DNA of 64,000 nt from Dermacentor variabilis (Eukaryota; Arthropoda; Arachnida; Ixodida; Ixodidae): positions 203,003,127 to 203,067,126 of the forward strand of contig NC_134569.1 of NCBI RefSeq assembly GCF_050947875.1, written 5' to 3'. Of the stretch, positions 28,260 to 39,082 are shown in pieces. The notes beneath the pieces are model-generated. The model searched no databases. It was not told the DNA's origin and saw only the letters and a list, made by a program, of their open reading frames with translations. The translations under genes were made by a program, and so were the position numbers. Numbering within the stretch: position 1 is the first letter of the stretch; every line of letters begins with the position of its first letter.

Positions 28260-28690
28260 ATTAACAACTTATGGATGCGATTCGCGCCCGATCGCCCGCT
28301 GTTTGTATGTGCCATAGCATGGAAATCATATCAACACGCGCACATGCTTCACGGCCGATCTTGCATTGTGGGTCTGTGTCATAGTATGTAAATCATAATC
28401 TTCCGAAAGAGACAGCGTTATCACAACATCCACAGCCAACTTCTTGGCCAATCTCCCGTTGTGGACATGTGGCATTGTACCGCCTGCTCTTTGGTTATGT
28501 GCCATTGCATGGTAACAATTATCACCATAAACACGCGGCGATCATGTGAAAGAGCTAGTTGGTAGATCGATATATGCACCACCCGCTACTTCGCCAATGC
28601 AACGTTGCGGGTATGTGTGCATGCTACGGAAATCATCATCATAATCAACACGTGGCGACCGTCTGGAACAGCTAGTTAGTGTTGGCACGA
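28260..28690 (+). repeat. Degenerate minisatellite, roughly 115-bp unit
   Basis: TATGTGCCATAGCATGGAAATCAT and its variants recur at about 28304, 28372, 28494 and 28608, each followed by (A)TCA..ACACG(C/T)G and, in the last two, GGCGATC/GGCGACC...GAGCTAGTTGG/CAGCTAGTTAG. Spacings of 68, 122 and 114 bp indicate a unit of about 115 bp with a deletion. Confidence 0.65.
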
Positions 28691-28699
28691 GTGAAATAT

Positions 28700-30000
28700 A
28701 TGTGTACTTGAGACCTAGTGGTTAGAGCATGGGACAAACGTTTCAATGCGTAGCATTCCAGGTACGTAATAAAAAAGGTTTATTATTACGGGTTATACTA
28801 TTAATACTAGTAATATAACTACTAGTTTCAAAGGCTGTTATGACCACTACCCTTGCTCCGGGTTTTCGAGACACGAAACGGAAGGACGAGCTGAACGGAG
28901 CAGAAAATGAGGCCGCGTACAAAGCCAAAGAATGCTGCTTATGAAAAGAACGTCCAGGACGACAATGATCTTCGTCAGCGAAGAGTAATGGACGGACAGA
29001 TGGACGTACGAAGCAAATCCATTTCTGAGGCCTTGACTGTTGCCACAGTAATATGTAGATACAAAGCGTGTGGGGAAATTGTGGAGCTGTTAATTAAATG
29101 ATGGACAAGTAAATGCGCTTCATACAATTTTTTAAATTTTTATTGTATGCAACATGTAAGGTTTTCGTGAATAACTACACTTAGTAAAGGTCAAACAGCA
29201 GAATATCGAACGGCGCGACCGATGACAAAGAAAAGACAGAACAGAGTGCTGTTCTGTGCCTCTTTTTCCTTCACCTGTGTCGCGCTTTTCAAAATTGTGC
29301 TGTTTTACAAAACATACCAATCAGCTCGAATGAACACGCTGCGTACGAACTACGAACTTCTGAAATGGGGGACACTCGGCTGTTGTGGATAGGTCACTGG
29401 CTATTATAAGTATATTTAAAGCAGCTGCGCACCTCATTGTGCCTATACACATTATACTCACAGCACCTTCAAGTGTTGTGTGTATAATTGCACACGTCAG
29501 GAAAACGCATCAAAAACAAGAGAAGACATGAAAATGTATACGTCCTTCTTCCTTGCATCTTGAGACACTTCTGATAAGGCTGTTGTTGCAAATCTGAAGG
29601 ATATCTGCAAAGGGATAAAGTGAAAGGAGTGGGACCGTATATCTCCGTGCACTATGTCATCACGTAGCGGATTTACTTCTTTTAATGTTCCTTCGAACGT
29701 CTAACATCAGGTATACCTGTCAAGTGGCTCTCTATCTGTCATCGAGGGCTCTTAACGAGGCATACAGGGGCTGTCATTTCATTAATTTTAAATGCGTATC
29801 TCTTGTGCTTGAACGGATAAGCATTTCAAGAACTTGATAAATGGGGTCTTGAGGCCATCGTACATGTTTTGCTCCGGTGCCGGAAGGACTACCCTAGTAA
29901 AAAAAAACATCGACCGGAATCTCCAGCGTAAAGAGCAGGTATAGCTGGTGCGACAATTGCCTAATGAACAGCTGCGCTTGCACTTGCACAAACGACAGGG
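28700..30000. other. Unassigned DNA
   Basis: No domain found. A short perfect stem CAGAACAG/CTGTTCTG occurs near 29237. The open frame 28907-29101 has no motif. Confidence 0.4.
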
Positions 30001-30006
30001 CCGGTC

Positions 30007-30145
30007 CATTATACTTATTTTTTAGAGCGCTAAAAAACCACACACAGCACACAAGAGAGAAGAACGGGACAGAGCGTTCTGTGCAGCTATTCTCTCTTGC
30101 GTGCTGTGTGTGGTTTTTTGGCGCCTTAAAAATATGTATAGTGAA
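30007..30145. repeat. Long imperfect inverted repeat (hairpin), ~55-nt arms
   Basis: Left arm 30007-30061 and right arm 30090-30145 are reverse complements with few mismatches (CCACACACAGCACACAAGAGAGAA against TTCTCTCTTGCGTGCTGTGTGTGG), separated by a 28-nt loop. It could be a foldback-type MITE or a transcribed hairpin. No coding potential. Confidence 0.8.
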
Positions 30146-30149
30146 TCAA

Positions 30150-33100
30150 TACCAACTTGCCCAGCAAGAAGTTCTGGTGAGTCACGACAGGGCTGGGTGG
30201 ACGGAAGGCTCACAATTGCAGCGTTGTCTAGCTTCGGCGGATGCCATTCTTCCGGCTAGTCTATCACTGTAGGCAGGGCTCAAAGGATGAAGGCGCTGAG
30301 CTGGTCCCCACTGGTGCACTCGTTCGGACTTCCGTGGTCTCTAATTTGGTGAGGTTGCGCGAAGAGGGAGCAGACGCGGCCACAGTTATTGGAATAGGGC
30401 TTGCCAGGGTGGTGACGATTCTAGGGAGTGGAACGCGACCGCTCGAGACGGAGATGCTAACGTGTTGCTAATCTTGCGCATCACCGTTTTCATGACCGGC
30501 GCTGGAGGCGACAGTCCAGCCACCACAATAGCATTTAGTATGGAAGTGTGAAAGCAGCTGCGCTATGGCGGACTATACGGAAATAACTGGCACGGCAATA
30601 GGCTAGCGGATTTGTTATTCGATTCCTGAGAAATTTCGAGCGAAAATCCCGACATGTTTACTCTGGACTGCGTGAAGCTTTCGCAGAGTGCAAATTTGAG
30701 ACATCGAATAAGCTTGTCGTCTCAAATGGCCTCAGTGATACTTTACTTTCTTCCTTGACCTCATTTTCAAAACCCACCCACGAATTCATAGAAGCAACGG
30801 CAACATGCTGGCTTGAGAGCCATCGTTCTTGGCCCCAACATTTGCCTGTAGGGCTTTACTACATCTCGCATCGCTATGGCCCACTGGCGTGCGCTGGGAA
30901 CCTTTGTGATTTAATCATTCCAAGCCGCCACGAGCCGATGAAAACGTATGCTGGTGGTTGCTGCCCGCAGCCACTCTAATCGAAGTTGGCGAGCCTACTG
31001 TCTGGTAACATAGGGGCGGGCTCGTGTTGCGTGTAACTCTCATTACCTAGAAGCCATCTCAAGATGAACGCCAAGATAATGTCCGAACTTTGCTGCCGAG
31101 GTAAGATGCGGAAAATCGAAAAACCGCTACACCATTCACTTCCCATGCAGCAGGTAAAGGTATTGAAAATCGCTATACCTCCGGCCTGAAGCGAGCAGGC
31201 TTCCTGCTGAAATGCAGACTAGGGCCGATCCTGGAGGCAGTGTGATTCGCGGTCATGCCGGTCACGCGGGTCGCCTGGCAGGCTTTTTCGCGTCTTGATA
31301 ATTTGCCGCGCAGGCACGTAATCACGAAATTACAAAAATCGCTGCCGTCTTTAATTATAATTATTTCATTACCTTAAACTTGCACCACATGCGTTGGATC
31401 TGAATAATTTCACGTCCCTTTGCAGTTTGCTTTTGTGAAATTTATGGAGGTTGGATTGCGTAACCAACTGCTTGAAGTTTCCATAAAAGCAACGATGACC
31501 TCACCTTTACCTCACTAAGCTGTTTCGAACTCCTGCTTCCGTGAGAGCCGTGCTACTCGTCAAGAAATTTGCCCACGCACATATGACAATGGTTTCTAGA
31601 GAAGGAAAGGTCCCCGACCACGCACCTCTGCACTGGAGGACTTCCAATTACAATGAAGGTGTTACTCCATACAAAAAAGTCGAAAGGAACAACAAAAAAA
31701 CATCAATAAAATTTGCAGACCTAGCGGGAATGAGAGGTCACGCAAAGGGCGCGCCGTCTTTTTAAACTGTGGACTCCTGCGAAAGGGAGGGCAAACGCCT
31801 GAGAAAAATACAAAAAAGAAAAGAAAAGCCGTATTTTTTTTTTACCCCAGCAGCTCCGTCAGCGTCTATTTTTTCGCCAGTGCAAGTGTTCGCGCGATGT
31901 CACCTGCTATCCTGTATGACAAAATGTCATCATATATGTTGTATTTTCCACAGAAAGAATGTTCAAGCATACAGAGGTTTGTACGGGGCGGCTAAGCCTA
32001 CTTTCGGTGCGGTGTACTGTTTTCTGTCAGCGCATACGCTGAAAGGGGATGGGGAGTACTATCGTTACTGAGAAGAACAGCTCATTGCGCCACAGACAAG
32101 CACTTTTGTGTAGTTTACTTTGAGAGGCTGAGTATCCGTTCCATGTATTTATGTGAAGTTCGGAGAGCGAAGTTACTTCACGAAATTCAGTTAGGCAAGG
32201 CTGAGCTAATGCACTGTAACTTGCTGCTCTTCTCCAGAGGAGGGAAAAGAGAACGTAAAGACGTGATGGGCAATGATTATGACATATGAGAGGGATGTAC
32301 GACGATGAAGGCATGTTCAGTATTGGAGGCATTATCAAGTCTAGAAATGCTATCCAAATAGTTTGTCCAAAACGAGAGAAATGGGGTGTGAAGGAGGCAA
32401 GCTAACCGGAAGGAAAACATTCAGTTTGCTGCCCTGCACTGGCGAAGAGGGATGGAGAGACGGAAACGTAAAAAAAGCAAACCACGCGCGGAGAGACAGA
32501 GAGAGAAGTGAGCCTAGACGCACACACATGAATAAGAATGAGGTAGTGTCAGAATAGTTTAACCCGGTTTCGAAAGAAGTCACATGCTTGTGTATTTCTG
32601 GGAGGCTGCCGATTTAAAAGAAATTCGTAAAAGAGCACCCGAAAGAGCATGATTAATGGGCAGTGTGTGTGTGCAAACAGCACTGTCACTATGAGAAGAT
32701 TTTTACACTTTGTTACGAGCTGCGATAAGTGGATCGAGTGATCCGCCGAGATCCTGCACGTTGATTTTAGTGCACAAAGCCTCGAGGCCACATAGAAGCG
32801 CTCGCATTGATTCCAGCAGTATGTATCCGTTGTCAGTATTTCTATAGGGTTGTTTATAGTCAGCATCACCCGCTTTACCGACCCCATGGTTCGATTCTTG
32901 ACATAAGGGGAGCACTACGCCACGCCACGGCCCGTGGGGCCCATAGAAGGTAGCCTATGTCCGCGTTCTCTACCCCTCCCCTTCCCCTTTCAACTGAGGG
33001 AGATGACTATTCTCCCCGCATTCTTATCGTTATTAAAGTCGCAGTGCGGATGGTTTGTGCTCTCGAGGCACACGGTGCCAGTTGTTCTGACGGCCAAGAC

Positions 33101-33266
33101 ACAGGCAGAGGCAGTCGTGCGCTACTGCGAGCTGCTAAGTCGATGCGCTGAAGTTTCTCACGGGCGCTTCCTTTGTAAATGGCGTTTACGTTGGCGAGGA
33201 TACTGCGGTCTCGCTGAGGGTAGAACCGCTCCTTGTCACAGCTTCCCTGCAAGTAATGAAACGATG
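30150..33266. other. Unassigned DNA between hairpin and LINE-B
   Basis: No protein domain recognised on either strand. It holds the second copy (about 32390-32530) of the purine-rich repeat of 27605-27720. 32930-33250 is GC-balanced with overlapping open frames on both strands but no motif. No SINE is present. Confidence 0.4.
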
Positions 33267-33277
33267 CCAGAATACTT
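33267..33277. other. LINE-B copy 2 target-site duplication, 3' side
   Basis: CCAGAATACTT, identical to 39072-39082. Confidence 0.85.
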
Positions 33278-33337
33278 CTTTTTATTGCGATAAAGACTTG
33301 CCCTTAAGGCATAATTCTTGGTGCGTATATGTGTATT

Positions 33338-34180
33338 ATATGTGTGCTGTGAGGCCTGTGTTGTGTATGAATTGAAGCAGTGTTTTGTGGAATCTGTTGT
33401 CATGTATCCAGTGGTCATAGCTGGTTGTCACACTGTAGCGGAGGCCGGCTTGCAGTAGGAGACGCGGGCGTTCCGATTTTAAACCAGTACATGTCCATAT
33501 TAGGTGTTATGCATCTGCTTCCATCACAGGAACGGAGCAGTATGGACGCGTAGCACCCAGTGGTAAACGCTACCAGTTCCACCTTGAGATACCAGCCGGT
33601 GTAAGGGCCACCCCGGCCCGAAGCCTCCTAAGCACAACTTCCTCCGCCCTAGTAAGGTGAAGGGGGAGGGAGGAGCAGATACACGGTGGGATTAGAGCGC
33701 GTGTGTCCTGCCGGAGAAAATTTTTACGGGCTCGGAGCGAGTTAAGGGGTTGAGGTGGGAGCGGAATAGGCGGAAGATCAAGGATAGGAGGGCAGTGCTC
33801 CTGCTGGTCAGCAGCAATGTTGTGAGGGTTCGCTGAATGGCCTTGAATCCAGTGTACCTTGACGCAAGTAGCTGTTTTACTATTCATAGTGTGTATTGTC
33901 TCGCAGATTTCCATCGCCTTATTAATTTTCTTGAGTTCCTGAATAGCCGCTAAAGAATCAGTGAAGATATCTAGTTGCTTGATGGTAGGCAGCTTAGATG
34001 TCGCATCTTGCACAGCGTCGTGGATTGCTTAAAGTTCCATTACTAGAGCGCTGGCTTTCATAAATAAATAGCGCTGGTGGCCGCTGATGAAGTTATGCGT
34101 AGTACTCAGGAATGATGTCCTTCCGCCGTCTGAAAGAGTGGCAGCATCCGTATAGACTTTGCAGGTGTTAGCGCATGATG
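33338..34180 (-). pseudogene. LINE-B copy 2 RNase H C-terminal part and knuckle
   Basis: An open stretch 33570-34013 reads LDIFTDSLAAIQELKKINKAMEICETIHTMNSKTATCVKVHWIQGHSANPHNIAADQQEHC (TDS Asp, HWIQGHS..N..AAD with the last Asp). Then come the Pro-rich hinge, RRLRAGVALTP and, after a frame change, the C-terminal zinc knuckle. The segment SCANTCKVYTDAATL with the first RNase H Asp lies at about 34140-34180, beside the LTR insertion. Confidence 0.75.
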
Positions 34181-34435
34181 CATCGATGATATTGACACGT
34201 GTACTTATCTTTATCGGGCGACCACGTTTCGCCGCCTAACAAATGTAATCGCACAGCGCGGGACGCGCCCGCATATATCGGAAGTTTCGGGAAAGTTATC
34301 GATGCTTGTATACCCGGCTGTCTGTTGTCGCCGAACCTTGTGTTATCTGATTTCATCGCGTGACGCGAATGGTGTAGAACTTTGTGGAAGGCACGCGGGT
34401 CCGAACGATCAGTCTGGAACATTCGACAACTGCTG

Positions 34436-34443
34436 TATAAAAG
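34436..34443 (+). promoter_or_regulatory. LTR TATA box, copy 2
   Basis: TATAAAAG, matching copy 1. A conserved CTGATCAGATTTTCGACGATC follows about 25-30 bp downstream. Confidence 0.6.
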
Positions 34444-34547
34444 CCGACGCGCTTGACCCGCTGATCAGATTTTCGACGATCGCCGACTGTGTTCGCCGCT
34501 CTCGTTGTGCTTTAAGTGTAGCCTGTTTTGTGGGCACAGGTTCGCCC

Positions 34548-34553
34548 AATAAA
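34548..34553 (+). terminator. LTR polyadenylation signal, copy 2
   Basis: AATAAA in CCCAATAAAAGCTAG, about 110 bp downstream of the TATA box, so the R region would be about 80-90 bp. Confidence 0.55.
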
Positions 34554-34629
34554 AGCTAGTTTTGCCTTTCACAGTATTGCTACTGTGTTCTTTGATGTCA
34601 CGACCACGTGAAATATTGTGCACGTCAAT

Positions 34630-35358
34630 AACACCTGTTGTATCGCTGCGTCGTAATTTCGTTGGCTTATTAGTTGTGATGCTGGCGAATTCCCAGGGAG
34701 GCATTGGATAGGGCTGATTGTCAATCCAAGAGCCGCGTTGAAAATGAGCATGCAACGCAGCGACAGCCGGAATAAGTTGCTTTTTTATTGCACGTGCTTT
34801 TTCACGTTGCAAAATTAGCTCTGCAGTTCTCTTGAGCTGGGCATGTTCCTGTAAGGTTGTTATCGGAGTGATGCGGGGCAGTGCTGGGATTGTGCGCATA
34901 GCATCGCGATTAATCGTCTCCAACTGTGCCAGCTGCGCCAAAGCCAGCCGTTGAAATTGTGCCTGATATAAAATTCGTGGCTGCAAGACTGCACGCACCA
35001 ACCGTCGAGTTACGTCGGTACGAGCTCCAGCTGCTTTTGCTGCAATGCGACGAATAAGGTGAAGTATTTTTGTCGAACTCTGTCTGGTTTTACGAAGCCA
35101 GTGTGCACCACTGCCGGAGTGGTGAATATCGAGACCCACTATGGGGACCTCAGAAGCCTCAGCGATTGTCACTGCGCCGAGTCTAAATGTAGATGGGTGC
35201 TGCGTGATTCTTGTGCGTCCTTTCTTGTTGGCCACCACAACATAGCTTGATTTTTGGACGGAAATCTCCAACCCTGCTTTCCGAGTGTAGTTCAGCACAT
35301 CAAGGGCTTCTTGGAGCTGTTGAGTTTGTCTAGATATATCTTCATGCACGGACCACAA
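34630..35358 (-). pseudogene. LINE-B copy 2 RT thumb and connection
   Basis: DISRQTQQLQEALDVLNYTRKAGLEISVQKSSYVVV through the thumb to PTKLRRSDTTGVIDVHNI, where the LTR insertion starts. Very similar to 20996-21740 of copy 1. An in-frame open stretch extends into the LTR and beyond only by chance. Confidence 0.8.
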
Positions 35359-35998
35359 AGTGACGTCATCCGCATAATTAAGAACCTCACGTCTGGAAGC
35401 CCATGTAGTTCCCAGGCTAGAGGTATTAGAGCAACGTTGAAGAGAAGAGGAGCCAAAACCGAACCTTGTGGGACTCCGCTGTTCGATGTGAAGTATCTTT
35501 CTTGCCTCCCATCTACTCTAATCGGAAATGTGCGATCCTGAAGGAATGAGTAGATGAATCTTATCACCCGCGGTGGAAGTCCCAGGTCGATGAAGTTGGC
35601 TATAATGATTTCATGGTCTATATTGTCATAAGCTTTCGTTATTTCTGTTGCTACTACCGCGCGCACAGCGTGATTGTGTGGTGAAATCGGTAAAACATCA
35701 TCTGATAAGATAGAAAGTCCGTCTTCAGTTCCCAAGTAAGAACGGAATCCAAATTGAGCTGGATGATATTTATCTTGGCGTTGAAGCCACCAGGAAACAC
35801 GTGTGGCCAGCATCTTTTCAGCGAGCTTGCCGAAGCTGAGGTTAGTGAAATTGGGCGTAAAGACTGCAGGCTACTTGGAGACTTTCCTGGCTTCGGAATC
35901 GCGACAACAATTGAATGCTTCCAATCAGGTGGAACATTTCCAGTCTCCCATACTTTATTAATAGCCTGAAGAAGTGGGTCGAGAGCTGCTCCTTCCAT
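35292..35998 (-). pseudogene. LINE-B copy 2 RT fingers and palm, catalytic changes
   Basis: Fingers: PPDWKHSIVVAIPKPGKSPSSLQSLRPISLTSA. Then, in a second frame, FGFRSYLGTEDGLSIL, motif A RAVVATEITKAYDNIDHE, motif B SGVPQGSVLAPLLFN, and motif C where a one-base deletion gives LIMRMTSLC instead of LIYADDV. Motif A carries Glu (GAA) where the catalytic Asp is expected. Either change alone should abolish polymerisation. Confidence 0.8.
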
Positions 35999-36043
35999 GT
36001 TCTTGAAAACCTCATAAGGAATACCATCGGGACCAGGTGTTGT

Positions 36044-37372
36044 TCATTGCTTCAATGTTTCAATCGCCGCTATTAGTTCGGCCATGGTGAAAGGGCTGGA
36101 TATTTCGGATTTGGAAGTTGTGTCAGACTCATCAATTTCGGGGCAGTTTATAGGTGACGCTTGATCGTATTTCGGGAAAAGCGCTCTAGCAGCGTGTTCT
36201 GCAAATTGATGTGGCGAACTATGCATCGCTAACCTAACGCTCGCTGCAGGGTCAGGTTGCTTATGACCGCGTTCCATTGACCGGAACGTACGCCAAAGTG
36301 CTCTGTTTCCAATGCCCGATCCAAGATTCTCCCACCACTCATACCATCGTCGTCGAGAAAGTTGCTTTTCGTGCCGACGCGCCTGCGCCGCTATATGGTT
36401 AGCACGTGCACGGCTACCTGGTGCATCGGTATTCCTCGACGCATATACTTCTGCCTGACGTCGCCTTGCCCAAAGTTGCAAAAGGGTGAGGTACGGTTGA
36501 GGTTGTTCCTCGTCAACTGTGCTTGCAGTGGTGTTCCTCCGTAGTAGTTCTTGCAAAGCCGGAAGAATTTCTGAGGGCTCTGAGGATACTTTATCAATCG
36601 ATGATTCCCGAAACTTATCCCAATGCGTGACTGTTACACGTCGTCGAATTTTCTTTATGCACGTTCTGTGCAAACCGATCATTATTGGCATATGATCACT
36701 GCCCCGTGTATCTGGTTCCACCCGCCACTGCGGCATTCCAGGACCCCACCACCGCGTGAGGTCTGGAGCGTTTGTTCTAGATACTGCGGGTACAGCACAG
36801 GTAGCCACAGCGTGATGGTTCAACAGTGTAAAAGTGGCATTGCTCATGATGTTTTTAACTTGGTATCCTCTTCGGGAGTGGTACTTGTACCCCCATTGTG
36901 TATGTGGGGCATTGAAGTCTGCACCCACGAGAATAGGAATTCCCGGGTACGTAGACCGGAGATGGGCTATCCACCCCAAGTTCAAACGTGTGCGCTGTGG
37001 TCTGGCGTAGAATGACACTAGAATGACAGGAGTCTTCACTGGTCGTGTCAGGACCACGACACCTTCTTGATTACCACTACACCATGGCTCCAGATCAATC
37101 ACTGTGTGAGCATTATGCGATGATATATAAACTGCAGCTTTTCCCGGAGCTGAAGCCGTTGTAGTAGCACGTCTATCTCTAATAGATGGGTTATGATACC
37201 CATTAAAATTGGACAGGGAGCATCGCTTATTGTGCTCTTGAATAAGCAGTGCCCATACATGTAGCTTATTGTATTAAAGCTTGGTTTTAATTTCTCCTCA
37301 CTTGGAGCTTAGGCCCCGACAATTCCACTCTAGAATTCCACCCTGTGACAGCTGCTGCAGAGAATTAGCCAT
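36044..37372 (-). pseudogene. LINE-B copy 2 ORF2 apurinic endonuclease and linker
   Basis: The likely ORF2 start is the ATG at 37372 (MANSLQQLSQGGILEWNCRGLSSK). WNCRGLS is the first APE motif (Asn). Stops follow, then a 352-codon open frame from 37102: VSFYARPQ, ILVGADFNAPHTQWGYKYHSRRG (GADFNAPHxxWGY) and NAPDLTRWW...PDTRGSDHMPIMI (SDH motif), then the linker with RRRWYEWWENLGSGIGNRALWRTFRSM. Endonuclease would nick the target to prime reverse transcription. A frameshift near 36040 separates it from RT. Confidence 0.85.
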
Positions 37373-37459
37373 GATGCAGGAAATTCTGAATGAGCAACGT
37401 TACTTGAGCAAGTTGGTCTACAACTGCTGTCCAAACAGCTTGGTTGACCTGTTGTGCCG

Positions 37460-38744
37460 CATTCACAGTGGTTGATGCGTCACGTGTTGGTCCTGTTTTC
37501 TGACAACGCAGAATTACCAATTCTTTATGTTTGCGTAGTCGCTCAATCTCTCAGGCCAGTGCGTCTGTCTGAACGTCAATGTCATCATGGCCATCATCCG
37601 ACTGATACAGAGGTTCCGGTAATTTGTTTATTTGTCTGCGACTGTTTGCCACGTTTAAGAACAGAAGAATACAGTTGTGTTTCTGGGGCTTTTTCTTCTT
37701 CTGCCAACAGCATCTCTGGCTCTTCTGCAAGAACCTTATAACGATTGTGTGTTGTTACTATAGTCGTTTATGGTATAGCCTTTGGTATCCGTACTGTGGC
37801 CTTCTGTTTATTCGGACAATTTGTGCTTGTCATATCGTGCTCATCAGATTTACATAAGCCACATCGATATCGTGGTTGGCCTTCTGGTGTGAGCTTTCCT
37901 GGATCAATAGTACGGTGTGGGCAAAATGCCTGCATGTGTCCACGTTGAAAGCAGCGGTAGCAGAATATTACCCGAGGGAGGTAGGGTTTAGGTGGCAATA
38001 TGTAACCATAGTAATAAAACAATTCTGGGATACATTGAGGGCCCTGTACTGTCACTAAGCATGTACGGCTTTTTTCCGTGAATCTAGCTGCGAGCACCCT
38101 GTGTGTCGTGGAGGTCAATTCACGACACATTATCTCAGGGGTGTCTTCCGGGTCAATGCCATGGACAACACACCTCTGTATATTAGGGCCCGATGCAAAG
38201 TAGCACTGCACAGGTAGGTGTTGATCTTCTGACAACGGGATAGATGTTAAAGTGCACATTTTCTGCACATCACTGAGAGATGCCAAGTGCACAGCGATCG
38301 AGTTGGCAGATTTACATGCTGTGAACCCTTTGTATCCAGTGGTTTCAAGAGATTGGTCGATGACCCTTTGGACATTTTGTGGCTTCTGAAGTTATGTCGT
38401 AGCATGAAAGGGGGCGTATATGAACTCGGTAGGATTGAGAAGGGGTGGGCGTTGGGCAAGACTGAGAGGGAGCGGCCGTAGGGGAGGCCGTGGAGGAATT
38501 GTCTGGGGTGGGCCCTTTCCTTTTTTGCCGGTTGCTCCGATGCGATGGCGTCTTGTTGAAGCACGTTGATAGGGGGACCTCGCTTGGCTGCATTCGTCGA
38601 ACCGCCAGAGGGCTGCACGTCCATAGGGTCACCAGTGTCCGTCGGCACGATTGCGGATAGGTTCACATTCGCATCCCGAAGTGGACTGCTCTTCGGTGTT
38701 GCATCTTGGGTATTCGAGCTATCGGTTGCACGCTTCGGCTGCAT
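37460..38744 (-). pseudogene. LINE-B copy 2 ORF1, zinc-knuckle nucleic-acid-binding protein
   Basis: The probable start is MQPKRATDSSNTQD (ATG at 38744), inside the element. A farther upstream Met at 39092 lies in flanking DNA. The N-terminus is low-complexity and Pro/Ser-rich. After a frame change near 38340 the protein reads CTLTSIPLSEDQHLPVQCYFASGPNIQRCVVHGIDPEDT, then VIFCYRCFQRGHMQAFCP (C-x2-C-x4-H-x4-C) and CGLCKSDEHDMTSTNCP (second knuckle). A stop at about 37768 is followed by in-frame continuation VTTHNRYKVLAEEPEMLLAEEEKAPETQ to about 37460. ORF1 packages the element RNA. Confidence 0.8.
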
Positions 38745-39071
38745 AGTTGGAATGGATGTTGTCACGCGCAGCAGTCCAGGGGAAGGTACAGATGAAGAGC
38801 TCACATCTGGCACAAACACTTCTTCGTCGGGCGAGCGCGGCGGCGCTGCCGCACTAGGCTTAAGCGCCAGCCGTGCTTGTTTTGAGTCTATCCGACGAGC
38901 ACGATCAGTAAGACAAGGAAAAGAAGAGTCCTCACCAGGGTCCACAGGTCCCCATAGGCTTCTGAGGAGCTTCGTATCCGGATAAGGGCGAAATTTTCTT
39001 TGCTGTCGAGCAATTTCCAAGGAACCCAAGGAAACCACGTCTGCGTGGAGACGTCGTCGTCTTCCTCTTCC

Positions 39072-39082
39072 CCAGAATACTT
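39072..39082. other. LINE-B copy 2 target-site duplication, 5' side
   Basis: CCAGAATACTT, identical to 33267-33277. Confidence 0.85.

Larger units (their letters stand above)
34193..34612 (+). mobile_element. Solo LTR (family L1), copy 2, inserted in LINE-B
   Basis: Starts TGACACGTGTACTTA, ends CCACGTGAA. ATAT (34189-34192 and 34613-34616) is duplicated. Removing the LTR and one ATAT restores the reading found uninterrupted in LINE-B copy 1 (HNIVDASCANTC). Contains TATAAAAG (34436-34443) and AATAAA (34548-34553), the usual LTR promoter and polyadenylation signals. 420 bp. No internal retroelement region, hence solo. It lies antisense to its host. Confidence 0.8.
33278..39071 (-). mobile_element. 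LINE-B copy 2: nearly full-length I-type LINE with 11-bp TSD
   Basis: Bounded by CCAGAATACTT on both sides. On the minus strand it begins GGAAGAGGAAGACGACGACG and ends CGCAATAAAAAG. ORF1 (zinc-knuckle protein) and ORF2 (endonuclease, RT, RNase H, knuckle) are both present in order. Length is 5794 bp, or about 5.37 kb without the LTR (34193-34612) inserted in RNase H. Several stops and frameshifts disable it, including a one-base deletion just before the YADD box. The 3' 2 kb is the same family as 20743-22651. Confidence 0.9.

Noticed and set aside
28260..28690. CRISPR-like array
   Set aside because: Repeats are long, degenerate and without uniform spacers; a eukaryotic minisatellite.
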